Under the pieces are notes generated by a model, which was given only the letters and a program-made list of their open reading frames with translations, was not told the DNA's origin and did no database searches. A DNA stretch of 64,000 nt from Caldisericales bacterium (GTDB lineage Bacteria > Caldisericota > Caldisericia > JAAYUI01): assembly GCA_012517765.1 (NCBI GenBank), contig JAAYUI010000010.1:104558-168557 (forward strand), read 5' to 3'. The position numbers were made by a program, and so were the translations under genes. Shown piece after piece: positions 19,361-27,655 of the stretch; within the stretch, counting starts at the first letter, position 1; each line of letters starts with the position of its first letter.

Positions 19361-20097
19361 TGAGCAAAAAACTTCTCTGGGGATTTGTAGCCACGCTGGG
19401 GCTTGTAGCCATAATAATTGTTGCTTTCATGATGTTCAACCCCGGGGATAAACCAAAAAACACCTATTCACAGCTTTACCTGACAGTAGTGCCTGTAAAC
19501 AGCGAAAAGCCGGACTGGGAAACCCTCAAAAAAGCAATTGAAGCAAGAGTCAGTTATCTGGGTGAGCTGAGGTTCTTTGAAAACATGGAGAGCCATGCGA
19601 GACTTGTGATTACGGGATCGGAAGACCCGAATGAAATGGGATCGATGCTGCTTGTCCAGGGAAAAACGCTGCTCATAACCGACAAGGGCCAGAAAGTTGC
19701 TACCGATGACGAATTTGAATCGGCAATGCCGGTTTCATTCAAAGACACCACTGGTTCTTACGGGATCGCAATCCAGCTAAATGACACCGGTAAACAAAGA
19801 TTGTTGGCAATGCTGAACGCCAAAGACAAACCATCAAAAATACAGCTTGTCCTGGATGAAGTGCCTATTGGCGCAATGAAATTTGATGAAATAGGGCAAG
19901 ACGGCACATTGAGTTTTCATCTTCGAAAAGGGATGAGGAAATCTTTTGCAGAATTGCTCTCAAGGGTTTTCATAACTAGATTGCCATTCAAGATAGCAGG
20001 CATTGTAAATTCTTCCTATTTTGTTGCCCCGCAATCAGATGTGGAATCGCCATTGAATTTTGTCGATTTCCTGTATGAGGCAAGAATAGACAGGTAG
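19360..20097 (+). CDS. Single-pass membrane protein with SecD-like head domain
   Basis: 245 aa. The track starts at TTG 19357, but the ATG at 19360 (TGATG with the epimerase stop) is better. One membrane helix (about 7-28) is followed by an exported domain. It contains GKTLLITDKGQKVATDDEFESA, then IAIQLNDTGKQRLLAML and QLVLDEVPIGAMKF. This order resembles the periplasmic P1 head of SecD (a nascent segment followed by GxxkFaxxT and valDgxvxsaP-like strands). It lacks the remaining membrane helices of a transporter, so it is not SecD. The resemblance is my reading and is weak. It is co-transcribed with the methylmalonyl-CoA genes. Confidence 0.5.
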   Translation: MSKKLLWGFVATLGLVAIIIVAFMMFNPGDKPKNTYSQLYLTVVPVNSEKPDWETLKKAIEARVSYLGELRFFENMESHARLVITGSEDPNEMGSMLLVQGKTLLITDKGQKVATDDEFESAMPVSFKDTTGSYGIAIQLNDTGKQRLLAMLNAKDKPSKIQLVLDEVPIGAMKFDEIGQDGTLSFHLRKGMRKSFAELLSRVFITRLPFKIAGIVNSSYFVAPQSDVESPLNFVDFLYEARIDR

Positions 20098-20099
20098 AC

Positions 20100-20570
20100 C
20101 TAAGGTGCTTCCACTCCGAAATAGGTTACGGAAAATCCCGTATCCAGAAGTCTGAAGATAAGCTGGAGCTGCTTCTTCCTTTGTGATGCAACCATTTTTG
20201 CCGGTTCTCCAATAACAAGGTTTTGGAAGCTGTTTTTTTCAGCCATGTTTTCAGATGAGCCAAAAACAACCTCGGAAATATCCCAGCCTTCCACTACAAG
20301 ACTTTTTTTGTACCATGTAACAGGATTTCCGCCAATTTCAGAAAAAATGAGTGTTCCCTGTATCCTGGGTTCAAACTTTTCATTGCTGGTGGCAAAAGGC
20401 TGTTGAGCATCAGTGGTGATTGTTCCATGGCCGTAGATGGGGTAGATTGAAGGCACTTTCATGAGATCGTTTTTAAGCTGTTCATTGTCTGTCCTTGAAT
20501 CATAGGGACCAGCTAACCCACAGCCAGAAACAAGTACCACAAAAAGAAAAAAGGCAAGGTCTTTTTTCAT
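20100..20570 (-). CDS. Lipoprotein of unknown function
   Basis: 156 aa with a lipoprotein signal: MKKDLAFFLFVVLVSGCGLAG, where LVSGC is a lipobox with the cysteine at position 17. The mature part has no family I recognise; it looks like one small alpha/beta domain. Its start overlaps the dus stop (ATGA), so it ends the coaX-dus transcript. It converges on the preceding plus-strand gene with only 2 bp between the stops. Confidence 0.75.
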   Translation of the reverse strand: MKKDLAFFLFVVLVSGCGLAGPYDSRTDNEQLKNDLMKVPSIYPIYGHGTITTDAQQPFATSNEKFEPRIQGTLIFSEIGGNPVTWYKKSLVVEGWDISEVVFGSSENMAEKNSFQNLVIGEPAKMVASQRKKQLQLIFRLLDTGFSVTYFGVEAP

Positions 20571-21556
20571 TTGCCTTCTCCATGTTTCTCAAGGTGTTCC
20601 CTGAATCTCGAGAGAATGTCATTCATCTGGGAAAAAGTTTTTCCTGCAACTGCCTCTTCCCTAAACTTCGATGCGCCAGGAAGACCTTTCACATACCACG
20701 CCCAGTGTTTTCTCATCTCGCTAACGCCGACCTTTTCACCCCTCATATTCACTTCAAGGTCGAGGTGCTCCATCATCACCGAGAACCTTTCCTTAAGTGG
20801 AATGATTCTTCTGCCAAGTCCATCCATTTCATCTTTAATCCATTCAAAAGCCCATGGTGCTCCGAGTGTCACCCTTCCTATCATTGCAGCATCTGCGCCA
20901 GCATCAAAAACGTCCAGCGCATCTTTACCATTTTTAATGCCACCATTGGCAATTACGGGCATTCTAACAGTCTGCTTGATTGCCCTGATATGTTCCCAGT
21001 CAAATGGACCAGCAAATCCCTGGCTGACATAGCAACAGTTGAGAGCAAATGCCGATGCTCCGGCCATCTCACACAATCTGGCAATTTCACTGGCAACCGG
21101 AAACCCTCTGCGAGTGCCAATTCTTGTCTTGACAGTAACAGGAAGCGATGTTGACCTGACCATCGCCTCAACAATACGGGCAATGAGGCAGGGATCACCC
21201 ATAAGGGCCGATCCGGAGCCAGTCCTGACCACTTTTGGCTCCGGACAGCCACAATTGAGGTCTACAAAATCTGCTCCAGCCTGTTCCACATACTTCACTG
21301 CCTCGGCAAGGTGCTCCGGTTTTGAGCCAAAAAGTTGTATGGTTACAGGATGTTCTTGCTCAACAATTTTGAGCATCTCAAAAGAAACCCTGTTTTTGTG
21401 CAATAGACCCTGTGCTGAAACAAACTCGGTATAAACAAGATCTGCACCATAACGCTTGCACAAAATCCGGAATGGTATGTCGCCAATCCCGGCAAGGGGG
21501 GCCAGCACAAGCGGACCTTTTATTGTTTTATTCCCTATGCTCCACGTTTTTGTCAT
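20567..21556 (-). CDS. dus: tRNA-dihydrouridine synthase
   Basis: 329 aa flavoenzyme that reduces uridines in tRNA D-loops. LAPLAGIGDIPFRILCKRYGADLVYTEFVSA is the FMN-barrel opening. NCGCPEPKVVRTGSGSALM carries the catalytic Cys in the NxxCP motif, followed by VKTRIG and VIANGGIKNGKDA, GADAAMIGR for FMN phosphate binding. It is full length. It overlaps coaX by 29 bp and the lipoprotein gene by 4 bp. Confidence 0.95.
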   Translation of the reverse strand: MTKTWSIGNKTIKGPLVLAPLAGIGDIPFRILCKRYGADLVYTEFVSAQGLLHKNRVSFEMLKIVEQEHPVTIQLFGSKPEHLAEAVKYVEQAGADFVDLNCGCPEPKVVRTGSGSALMGDPCLIARIVEAMVRSTSLPVTVKTRIGTRRGFPVASEIARLCEMAGASAFALNCCYVSQGFAGPFDWEHIRAIKQTVRMPVIANGGIKNGKDALDVFDAGADAAMIGRVTLGAPWAFEWIKDEMDGLGRRIIPLKERFSVMMEHLDLEVNMRGEKVGVSEMRKHWAWYVKGLPGASKFREEAVAGKTFSQMNDILSRFREHLEKHGEGK

Positions 21557-22322
21557 AAAGGGCCTTTAGTCCATAAAGCGAGAGGAACGGGTCAAATCTT
21601 GACACGGTTGTTGTAACAGTCGAAATAAGGTTGAGGAGGCCACCGGTGGCTATGACTGTTGGCTGTTCATCCATGCTCTTTGACATCTCGACTGCTATCC
21701 TGTCTACAAGGCCTGCAAAACCAAACGTTATTCCAGCTCTCATCGAATCGATGGTGTTTCTGCCAAGAGCAGTTTCAGGCACCGCGATTTCGATCCTTGG
21801 GAGTTTTGCTGTCATTGTAGTCAATGAATTCAGCGCTGATATGATTCCTGGCGCAATGGCCACACCCATAATCTCGGGTTTTCTCGAGACGGCCACAAAA
21901 GCAGTGGCCGTCCCGAATGATACGATAATTGCTGGCAAGGAATGTCTTACGGTTGCACCTATTGCAAGACAAAGAAGGTCTGAGCCAAGCTCTTTTGGGT
22001 TCTCTGCCTGTATGCCCATTCCGGTTTTTATGCCAGGTTTGACAACAATGCTATTTTTGGCAAGAACCTTTTCGATGGCCCTCTCCATGAGCGGGGTCAC
22101 AGGGGGTACCACCGAAGATATTATGGCACCCTCAAACTGGTTTGGCTCAAGCTTGTCCTCCTTGAGAAGGGACCTGAGCATGATCGAATATTCATCAGAG
22201 GTCTTTATTGTGTCTGTTGCAACCCTGAAATTGGCAATAAGGCTGACAGAATCAAACACCCCAAACTTAATGTTTGTGTTGCCACAATCTATACAAAGCG
22301 TAAGCTTCCCTGAAGACATCAT
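21528..22322 (-). CDS. coaX: Type III pantothenate kinase CoaX
   Basis: 264 aa from ATG 22322; the track's 22349 is a TTG inside the upstream gene's end, and ATG 22319 is another option. It phosphorylates pantothenate, the first step of CoA synthesis. Motifs: ASKHA-fold P-loop CIDCGNTNIKFGVF, PGIKTGMGIQAENPKELGSD and GTATAFVAV, then ALNSLTTMTAKLPRIEI and LGRNTIDSMRAGITFGFAGLVD. It follows an ECF S-component gene. The two are best read as pantothenate uptake and trapping. No clear ribosome site lies at a normal distance from any start, so translation may depend on coupling. Confidence 0.9.
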   Translation of the reverse strand: MMSSGKLTLCIDCGNTNIKFGVFDSVSLIANFRVATDTIKTSDEYSIMLRSLLKEDKLEPNQFEGAIISSVVPPVTPLMERAIEKVLAKNSIVVKPGIKTGMGIQAENPKELGSDLLCLAIGATVRHSLPAIIVSFGTATAFVAVSRKPEIMGVAIAPGIISALNSLTTMTAKLPRIEIAVPETALGRNTIDSMRAGITFGFAGLVDRIAVEMSKSMDEQPTVIATGGLLNLISTVTTTVSRFDPFLSLYGLKALYDKNVEHRE

Positions 22323-22332
22323 AATTATATGT

Positions 22333-23064
22333 TTATGCTTCCTTTCCAACCACTTTCAACAACGGTGGAACAACGGCTGCACAGATAACCACGGCAATTA
22401 TAATCTCCAAAGGACCATTTGTCGCAGCAGCGAGTCCAGCATTCACAAGTCTCTGCGGCATTGTGCTGCCGAAGGCGTCAGTTAACAATATAGCAAGCCC
22501 CAGAGTTCCAACAGTATTAGTCAGTGTGCCAGCAATTGCAGAAAGTGACACCGAAGAACCTTCAACACGCGATCTGATAAGCAGAAAATATGTCAGAAAA
22601 CCAAGCCCAACACCAATAAAAGCTGCGATTATATTGGCCGTTGTTTCATTTCCAGTAAAGCCTTTCGCTGCAGTGAACCAGACAGTGAGAGCCACGAAAG
22701 AAACAAAAAATGAGATGAGTATCGCAGCAGTAGGCTTCATCTCACCCTGTCTGGAGAAGGCTTTCCTGACAGAAGCATAGACCCACCAAGCAACAGGGCC
22801 AATAAGTAATCTAGCAGGCATGAGTACAAACCATGGGAAACTACCCCCAAGCATAATCTGGACGACAATAGCAAAAATAATACCCAGAAGAAGGCCAACA
22901 ACTGGCCCACCAACAATTGCTCCAACAATTACAGGGATGTGCATGATGGTCATTGCGCCTGTTATGTTCGGTACCGGTATCATCGATATTCCGACAAAGT
23001 ACATCACGACCATTAAAGCACCCAAAACTCCAGCAACAGTTAACTGTTTTATGGTAATCTTCAT
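22333..23064 (-). CDS. ECF transporter substrate-binding (S) component, probably for pantothenate
   Basis: 243 aa, about six membrane helices, opening KITIKQLTVAGVLGALMVVMYFV, the S-component start. Loops have IMHIPVIVGAIVGGPVVGLLLG, typical of the family. S components capture a vitamin and pass it to a shared ECF A/A'/T module, which is not in this window. The overlap with coaX points to pantothenate (PanT-like), by context rather than sequence. The start codon is embedded in an 11 bp inverted repeat (see 23063-23125), so translation may be ligand- or structure-controlled. Confidence 0.85.
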   Translation of the reverse strand: MKITIKQLTVAGVLGALMVVMYFVGISMIPVPNITGAMTIMHIPVIVGAIVGGPVVGLLLGIIFAIVVQIMLGGSFPWFVLMPARLLIGPVAWWVYASVRKAFSRQGEMKPTAAILISFFVSFVALTVWFTAAKGFTGNETTANIIAAFIGVGLGFLTYFLLIRSRVEGSSVSLSAIAGTLTNTVGTLGLAILLTDAFGSTMPQRLVNAGLAAATNGPLEIIIAVVICAAVVPPLLKVVGKEA

Positions 23065-23125
23065 AAAATCTCCTTTTTATTAGGGTTTGGCTTGGTTGCC
23101 CAATGCCAACCGGTGGAGATTTTAT
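23063..23125 (-). promoter_or_regulatory. RNA hairpin masking the ribosome site and start of the ECF S gene
   Basis: On the minus strand ATAAAATCTCC at 23125-23115 is a perfect reverse complement of GGAGATTTTAT at 23073-23063. The second arm holds the ribosome site (AAGGAGATTTT) and the AT of the ATG. The 41-nt loop contains a smaller GGTTG/CAACC hairpin. The perfect 11 bp stem would block initiation if folded. Its being a riboswitch or RNA thermometer is inference. Confidence 0.6.
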
Positions 23126-23157
23126 TTCATTGGCCAAAATGAGCAAGATCACAAGTA

Positions 23158-23186
23158 GTGACATATTTGCGAAAAATTTGTAGAAT
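23158..23186 (+). promoter_or_regulatory. Promoter of the AIM24 gene
   Basis: GTGACA, 17 bp, TAGAAT, with the ribosome site AAGGAGG further on at 23210. The track's GTG start at 23158 is the -35 itself and cannot be translated. Confidence 0.55.
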
Positions 23187-23223
23187 TAAACATGAAATCA
23201 AAAACAACAAGGAGGTCACGTTT

Positions 23224-23907
23224 ATGGAATTCGAGATTTTGGGCAACCAGCTCCCTGTGGTAGTCTGCAAGATGAAAAAGGGTGAGAAAATGGTTTCTGA
23301 ATCTGGTGGAATGAGTTGGATGACGCCTGGAGTTGCCATGCAGACAACAATGAAGGGTGGTCTGCTTGGTGCACTGACTCGAGGCTTATCAGGAGAATCC
23401 GCCTTTGTGAACACTTTTGAATCAACAGGCGAGGATGATGAAATAGCTTTTGCATCATCATTCCCAGGGCAAATCGTGCACATGAAGCTTGAGGAAGGCC
23501 AATACATCATAGCTCAAAGGGGTGCCTTCCTTGCTGGCTCCGAGAATGTCAAGCTCGAAGTGTACTTCAGAAAAAAATTCTGGGCAGGCATGTTTGGCGG
23601 AGAAGGTTTTGTTCTGAACAAAATCTCTGGGCCAGGAGACATTTTCCTGGAGATAGATGGCTCATTAATAGAAAAAACACTTGCACCTGGAGAAACACTC
23701 AAGATAGATACAGGTCATTGCGCCATTCTTGAGCCAACGATCAATTTTGACGTGCAGATGCTCAAAGGTTTCAAAAACATCTTCTTTGGTGGCGAAGGCC
23801 TGTTCCTTGCCGTTGTAACCGGTCCTGGAAAAATATGGATACAGACGCTGACAATAGCAGAACTTGCCAAAGACATCATCCCATTTATCCCAACCAAGAG
23901 CAGCTAA
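23224..23907 (+). CDS. AIM24 / TIGR00266 family protein
   Basis: 227 aa from ATG 23224 (AAGGAGGTCACGTTT upstream). The pattern MEFEILGNQLPVVVCKMKKGEKMVSESGGMSWM, repeated GGEGFVLNKISGPGDIFLE and a third strand set (GGEGLFLAVVTGPGKIWIQ) match the family that folds as a symmetric beta-prism. Its role is not established; the eukaryotic member is mitochondrial. There is a near-repeat between the two GGEG units (about residues 119-130 and 180-190). Single-gene transcript facing the pyr operon. Confidence 0.88.
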   Translation: MEFEILGNQLPVVVCKMKKGEKMVSESGGMSWMTPGVAMQTTMKGGLLGALTRGLSGESAFVNTFESTGEDDEIAFASSFPGQIVHMKLEEGQYIIAQRGAFLAGSENVKLEVYFRKKFWAGMFGGEGFVLNKISGPGDIFLEIDGSLIEKTLAPGETLKIDTGHCAILEPTINFDVQMLKGFKNIFFGGEGLFLAVVTGPGKIWIQTLTIAELAKDIIPFIPTKSS

Positions 23908-23939
23908 AATTTAAGGATTGCGCAACCTGCTAACATTAA

Positions 23940-24048
23940 TTTACAATCAAAAACCTGTTTTGATGAAGAATGCAGGAAAACAAATAAACACATTGGCATT
24001 CAATTGTAAACAGGTATTCACAATCTTATTCACAAATGCTAACAGCAT
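23940..24048. repeat. Inverted octamer pair and small palindrome upstream of the pyrR promoter
   Basis: TTTACAAT (23940-23947) and ATTGTAAA (24003-24010), plus ACCTGTTT (23953-23960) and AAACAGGT (24008-24015), are inverted matches about 50 bp apart. ATGCT-AAC-AGCAT at 24036-24048 is a short palindrome about 20 bp upstream of the -35. These could be operator half-sites, or chance in an A+T-rich spacer. Confidence 0.3.
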
Positions 24049-24066
24049 GGTGACGCAAAAACATTA

Positions 24067-24652
<586 letters not shown>

Positions 24653-24666
24653 TAAACCGTTTATTC

Positions 24667-24698
24667 AGCCCCTGGCCTCCGGTCAGGGGCTTTTTTTT
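24667..24698 (+). terminator. Intrinsic terminator/attenuator between pyrR and pyrB
   Basis: Stem AGCCCCTGGCC/GGTCAGGGGCT (11 bp, one G-U, 3-nt loop) followed directly by eight T. The pyrB ribosome site GGAGG starts at 24699, abutting the T tract. GGCCTCC in the 5' arm and loop can pair instead with GGAGGTT. Such placement in a pyrR operon fits attenuation, although the usual PyrR-binding loop consensus was not found. Confidence 0.85.
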
Positions 24699-24707
24699 GG
24701 AGGTTGA

Positions 24708-25634
24708 ATGGGTCTGAAACAAAAAGATTTGCTTGGTCTGAAGGACCTGTCCAGGGAAGAGATCTCGCTCATCCTGGACACGGCCGTGAGTTTCAAGGAA
24801 GTCCTCGGCAGGGACATCAAGAAGGTCCCGGTATTGAGAGGTAAAACCGTTGTCAATCTGTTCTATGAGCCATCCACAAGGACCAGGACGAGTTTTGAAC
24901 TTGCCTCAAAAATGCTTTCTGCTGACGTTATAAACATTGCGACCCAAACATCGGCAGTACAGAAGGGCGAATGCCTGAAGGACACCGTCCTGACACTTAC
25001 TTCCCTTGGAGCGGACTATATAGTCATCAGGACAAGCATGTGTGGAGCACCACACTTTATATCTACCTTCTTCCAGGGTCATGTCCTGAACGCCGGCGAT
25101 GGCATCAACGAACACCCGACACAGGCACTCCTGGACATGTACACCATCAAGGAAAAACTTGGCAAGATAGAGGGCCTCAAGGTCCTGATCCTGGGCGACA
25201 TCCTTCATTCCAGGGTTGCAAGATCAAATATGTTCGGGCTCGTAAAAATGGGCGCCGAGGTGGGAGTATGCGGGCCACCAACCCTCATCCCAAAAGATGT
25301 TGCAAAACTCGGGGTAAAGGTCCATCTTGATCTCGACGAGGCGCTACCAAACTACGACATAGTCAACGTTCTCAGGGTCCAGCTTGAAAGACAGCGTCAG
25401 GGGATGTTCGCTTCTGCCCACGAATATTACGAACACTACGGACTGACAACGCAGAGGCTCGAGAAAAACAAGCACCTGCTTGTCATGCACCCGGGACCAA
25501 TGAATAGGGGTGTCGAGATTTCGCCAGATGTCGCCGAGTCAGAGAATGCGGTCATCGAAACACAGGTAACAAATGGAGTGGCTGTCCGCATGGCGGTGCT
25601 TTATCTTCTGCTTGGAGGTGAGTCTCATGAATAG
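24708..25634 (+). CDS. pyrB: Aspartate carbamoyltransferase catalytic subunit PyrB
   Basis: 308 aa. It joins carbamoyl phosphate and aspartate in pyrimidine synthesis. Carbamoyl-phosphate site FYEPSTRTRTSFELA, SAVQKGECLKDT (the swinging loop with Gln-Lys), NAGDGINEHPTQALLDMYTI, and the aspartate loop region VLRVQLERQRQ. It is not accompanied by a regulatory PyrI. GGAGG is 4 bp before ATG, directly after the attenuator. It overlaps pyrC by 8 bp. Confidence 0.97.
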   Translation: MGLKQKDLLGLKDLSREEISLILDTAVSFKEVLGRDIKKVPVLRGKTVVNLFYEPSTRTRTSFELASKMLSADVINIATQTSAVQKGECLKDTVLTLTSLGADYIVIRTSMCGAPHFISTFFQGHVLNAGDGINEHPTQALLDMYTIKEKLGKIEGLKVLILGDILHSRVARSNMFGLVKMGAEVGVCGPPTLIPKDVAKLGVKVHLDLDEALPNYDIVNVLRVQLERQRQGMFASAHEYYEHYGLTTQRLEKNKHLLVMHPGPMNRGVEISPDVAESENAVIETQVTNGVAVRMAVLYLLLGGESHE

Positions 25635-26919
25635 CAAGGTGCTCAAGGGTGGAAAAGTCGTTGATGTGGTTTCGGAGAAAATCTTCGAAGCCGACATCAA
25701 AATTGAGGACGGCAAAATAGCTGAAATCGGGCAAAACCTGACTGCAGAAGAAACAATCGACTGCAAAGGAATGCTTGTGAGCCCTGGGCTCATCGATCTT
25801 CATGTGCATCTCAGAGAGCCTGGTTTTGAGCACAAGGAAACCATCGAAACGGGTGTCAGGGCAGCTGCGGCTGGCGGTTTTACGCGTATTTATGCAATGC
25901 CAAATACCGAACCGCCATGCGACAACGAGGCATCTGCAATCTACATCAGGCAACAGGCAGACAGGCTGGGACTGATAAGGGTAGAGCCCGTCGGCTCAAT
26001 ATCACAGGGCCGCAAGGGCGAGTTCCTGGCAGAGATGGGCGGGCTAGCAAGGGCCGGTGTCAAGATGGTCACCGATGATGGCAATCCGGTTTCCTCCGCT
26101 TCGCTGATGCTTCTTGCACTAAAATACTCCAAAGCTTTCGGGATGCTCGTGGCGGACCACTGCGAAGACAAGTCAATATCGGCCAATGGCATCTGCAACG
26201 AAGGTTACTTCTCAACACTCTACGGCCTACAGGCATGGCCAAAATCGGCAGAGGAAACGATCGTTTCCAGGGACATCATTCTCGCTGGCGAAACAGATAG
26301 CAGGATCCACATCATGCACATCTCCACCAAATTCTCGGCTCAGTTGATCGCACAAGCAAAATCAATGGGCATTAAGGCAACCTGCGAAGTCACACCACAC
26401 CATCTCACACTCACAGACGAGCTTATTGGCGACTACAACACAAACTGGAAAGTCAATCCTCCGCTAAGAAGCAAGGAAGACGTAGAAGCACTTAGAAAAG
26501 CACTTTCCGACGGAATCATAGACTGCATAGCAACTGACCATGCACCACACGCCAGGGAAGACAAGGAAGTCGAAATAAACATAGCCCCACCTGGTATATC
26601 CGGTCTAGAAACTGCAGTTGGCCAGCTTTTCACCGAGCTGGTAAACAAGGGCGTAATAACCCCTGAAAAACTTCTTTCAAGAATGACTGTTGGCCCTGCA
26701 AGTATAATCGGTCTGGAAACACCAGAAATAAAAGCAGGAAAACCAGCCGATATTACAATCATTGACCCGAACTCAAAATGGACCGTTGAGCCAAAGAAAT
26801 TCTTCTCGCTGGGACACAACACACCACTGGCAGGAAAAATCATGACGGGCAAGGTCCATGCAACAATCTGCTGCGGCAAGGTGGTATATCTGGATGGCCA
26901 AATCCAAAAGGGCATGTGA
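25627..26919 (+). CDS. pyrC: Dihydroorotase PyrC (amidohydrolase type)
   Basis: 430 aa from ATG 25627, which overlaps the pyrB stop; the track's 25573 start is inside pyrB. It cyclises carbamoyl aspartate to dihydroorotate. Zinc motif DLHVHLREPGFEHKETI, and CIATDHAPHAREDKEVEIN (metal Asp and His), with MPNTEPP and HISTKFSA in the barrel. Full length for the class I group. It precedes pyrK, overlapping by 26 bp. Confidence 0.96.
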   Translation: MNSKVLKGGKVVDVVSEKIFEADIKIEDGKIAEIGQNLTAEETIDCKGMLVSPGLIDLHVHLREPGFEHKETIETGVRAAAAGGFTRIYAMPNTEPPCDNEASAIYIRQQADRLGLIRVEPVGSISQGRKGEFLAEMGGLARAGVKMVTDDGNPVSSASLMLLALKYSKAFGMLVADHCEDKSISANGICNEGYFSTLYGLQAWPKSAEETIVSRDIILAGETDSRIHIMHISTKFSAQLIAQAKSMGIKATCEVTPHHLTLTDELIGDYNTNWKVNPPLRSKEDVEALRKALSDGIIDCIATDHAPHAREDKEVEINIAPPGISGLETAVGQLFTELVNKGVITPEKLLSRMTVGPASIIGLETPEIKAGKPADITIIDPNSKWTVEPKKFFSLGHNTPLAGKIMTGKVHATICCGKVVYLDGQIQKGM

Positions 26920-27655
26920 AAAACTCCAAATAACACAAAACAGGCCGGCGACCAAAGGTTCTGGCCTGATGCTTCTTTCTTTTTTTTCACCAGAGATTGC
27001 ACTATCTGCAAAACCAGGCCAGTTTATAGAGATCGGCTTTGACGGACCAACTCTCCCAAAACCTTTTTCAATCCACGATGCCTACGAGTACGGGATTGTA
27101 GAAATCCTCTACCAGGTTGTGGGCCCTGGAACGCAAAAACTGGCCGGCCTGAATGATGGAGACGAGATAGTGGTTTTCGGGCCGCTTGGCAAAGGGTTTG
27201 ACTTGCCGGAGGAAGGCCCTGTTTATCTTGTTGGCGGTGGTACCGGAAACGCGCCGATAAAGTTTTTGCAAAAAAAACTCGCCAAATTATCTCCAAAAAC
27301 ATTTCTTGGAGCAAAGACAAAAACTCTTCTCCCGCCACAGGAAATGTTTGATGAGAACACATACTTTGCAACAGATGATGGCAGCGCCGGTTTCAAGGGT
27401 ACAGTTGTCGATTTGATGTCTGGCCAGCTCCTGCCCCCCGGTCATGTGTTCGCATGTGGGCCAAAGCCAATGCTGAAAGGCCTCTGGAAGTTTTCAAAGG
27501 GTTTCGAAATGTCTTGCCAGTTCAGTCTCGAGAGCTATATGGCCTGTGGCGTGGGGGCATGCCTTGGATGTGTCATCCAGACAACTTCCGGATACAAAAA
27601 AGTTTGTTCGGATGGCCCAGTCTTTAATGCTTCAGAGGTGGCCGATGCCCTTTGA
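26894..27655 (+). CDS. pyrK: Dihydroorotate dehydrogenase electron transfer subunit PyrK
   Basis: 253 aa from ATG 26894. Its FAD-binding part has PLPKPFSI-type TLPKPFSIHDA; the NAD-binding part has GGGTGNAPIKFL; and a C-terminal 2Fe-2S cluster uses the cysteines in ACGVGACLGCV and KVCSDGPVF. It passes electrons from PyrD to NAD, which defines the type 1B enzyme. It is smaller than the pairing oxidoreductases and lacks extra domains. It overlaps pyrC (26 bp) and pyrD (11 bp). The N-terminus is short and begins at an unexpected ATG without a clear SD. Confidence 0.94.
   Translation: MAKSKRACEKLQITQNRPATKGSGLMLLSFFSPEIALSAKPGQFIEIGFDGPTLPKPFSIHDAYEYGIVEILYQVVGPGTQKLAGLNDGDEIVVFGPLGKGFDLPEEGPVYLVGGGTGNAPIKFLQKKLAKLSPKTFLGAKTKTLLPPQEMFDENTYFATDDGSAGFKGTVVDLMSGQLLPPGHVFACGPKPMLKGLWKFSKGFEMSCQFSLESYMACGVGACLGCVIQTTSGYKKVCSDGPVFNASEVADAL

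Noticed and set aside
21631-22485. 284 aa plus-strand ORF across coaX and the ECF gene
   Set aside because: Both minus-strand genes are recognisable; this overlaps two genes and has no family motif.
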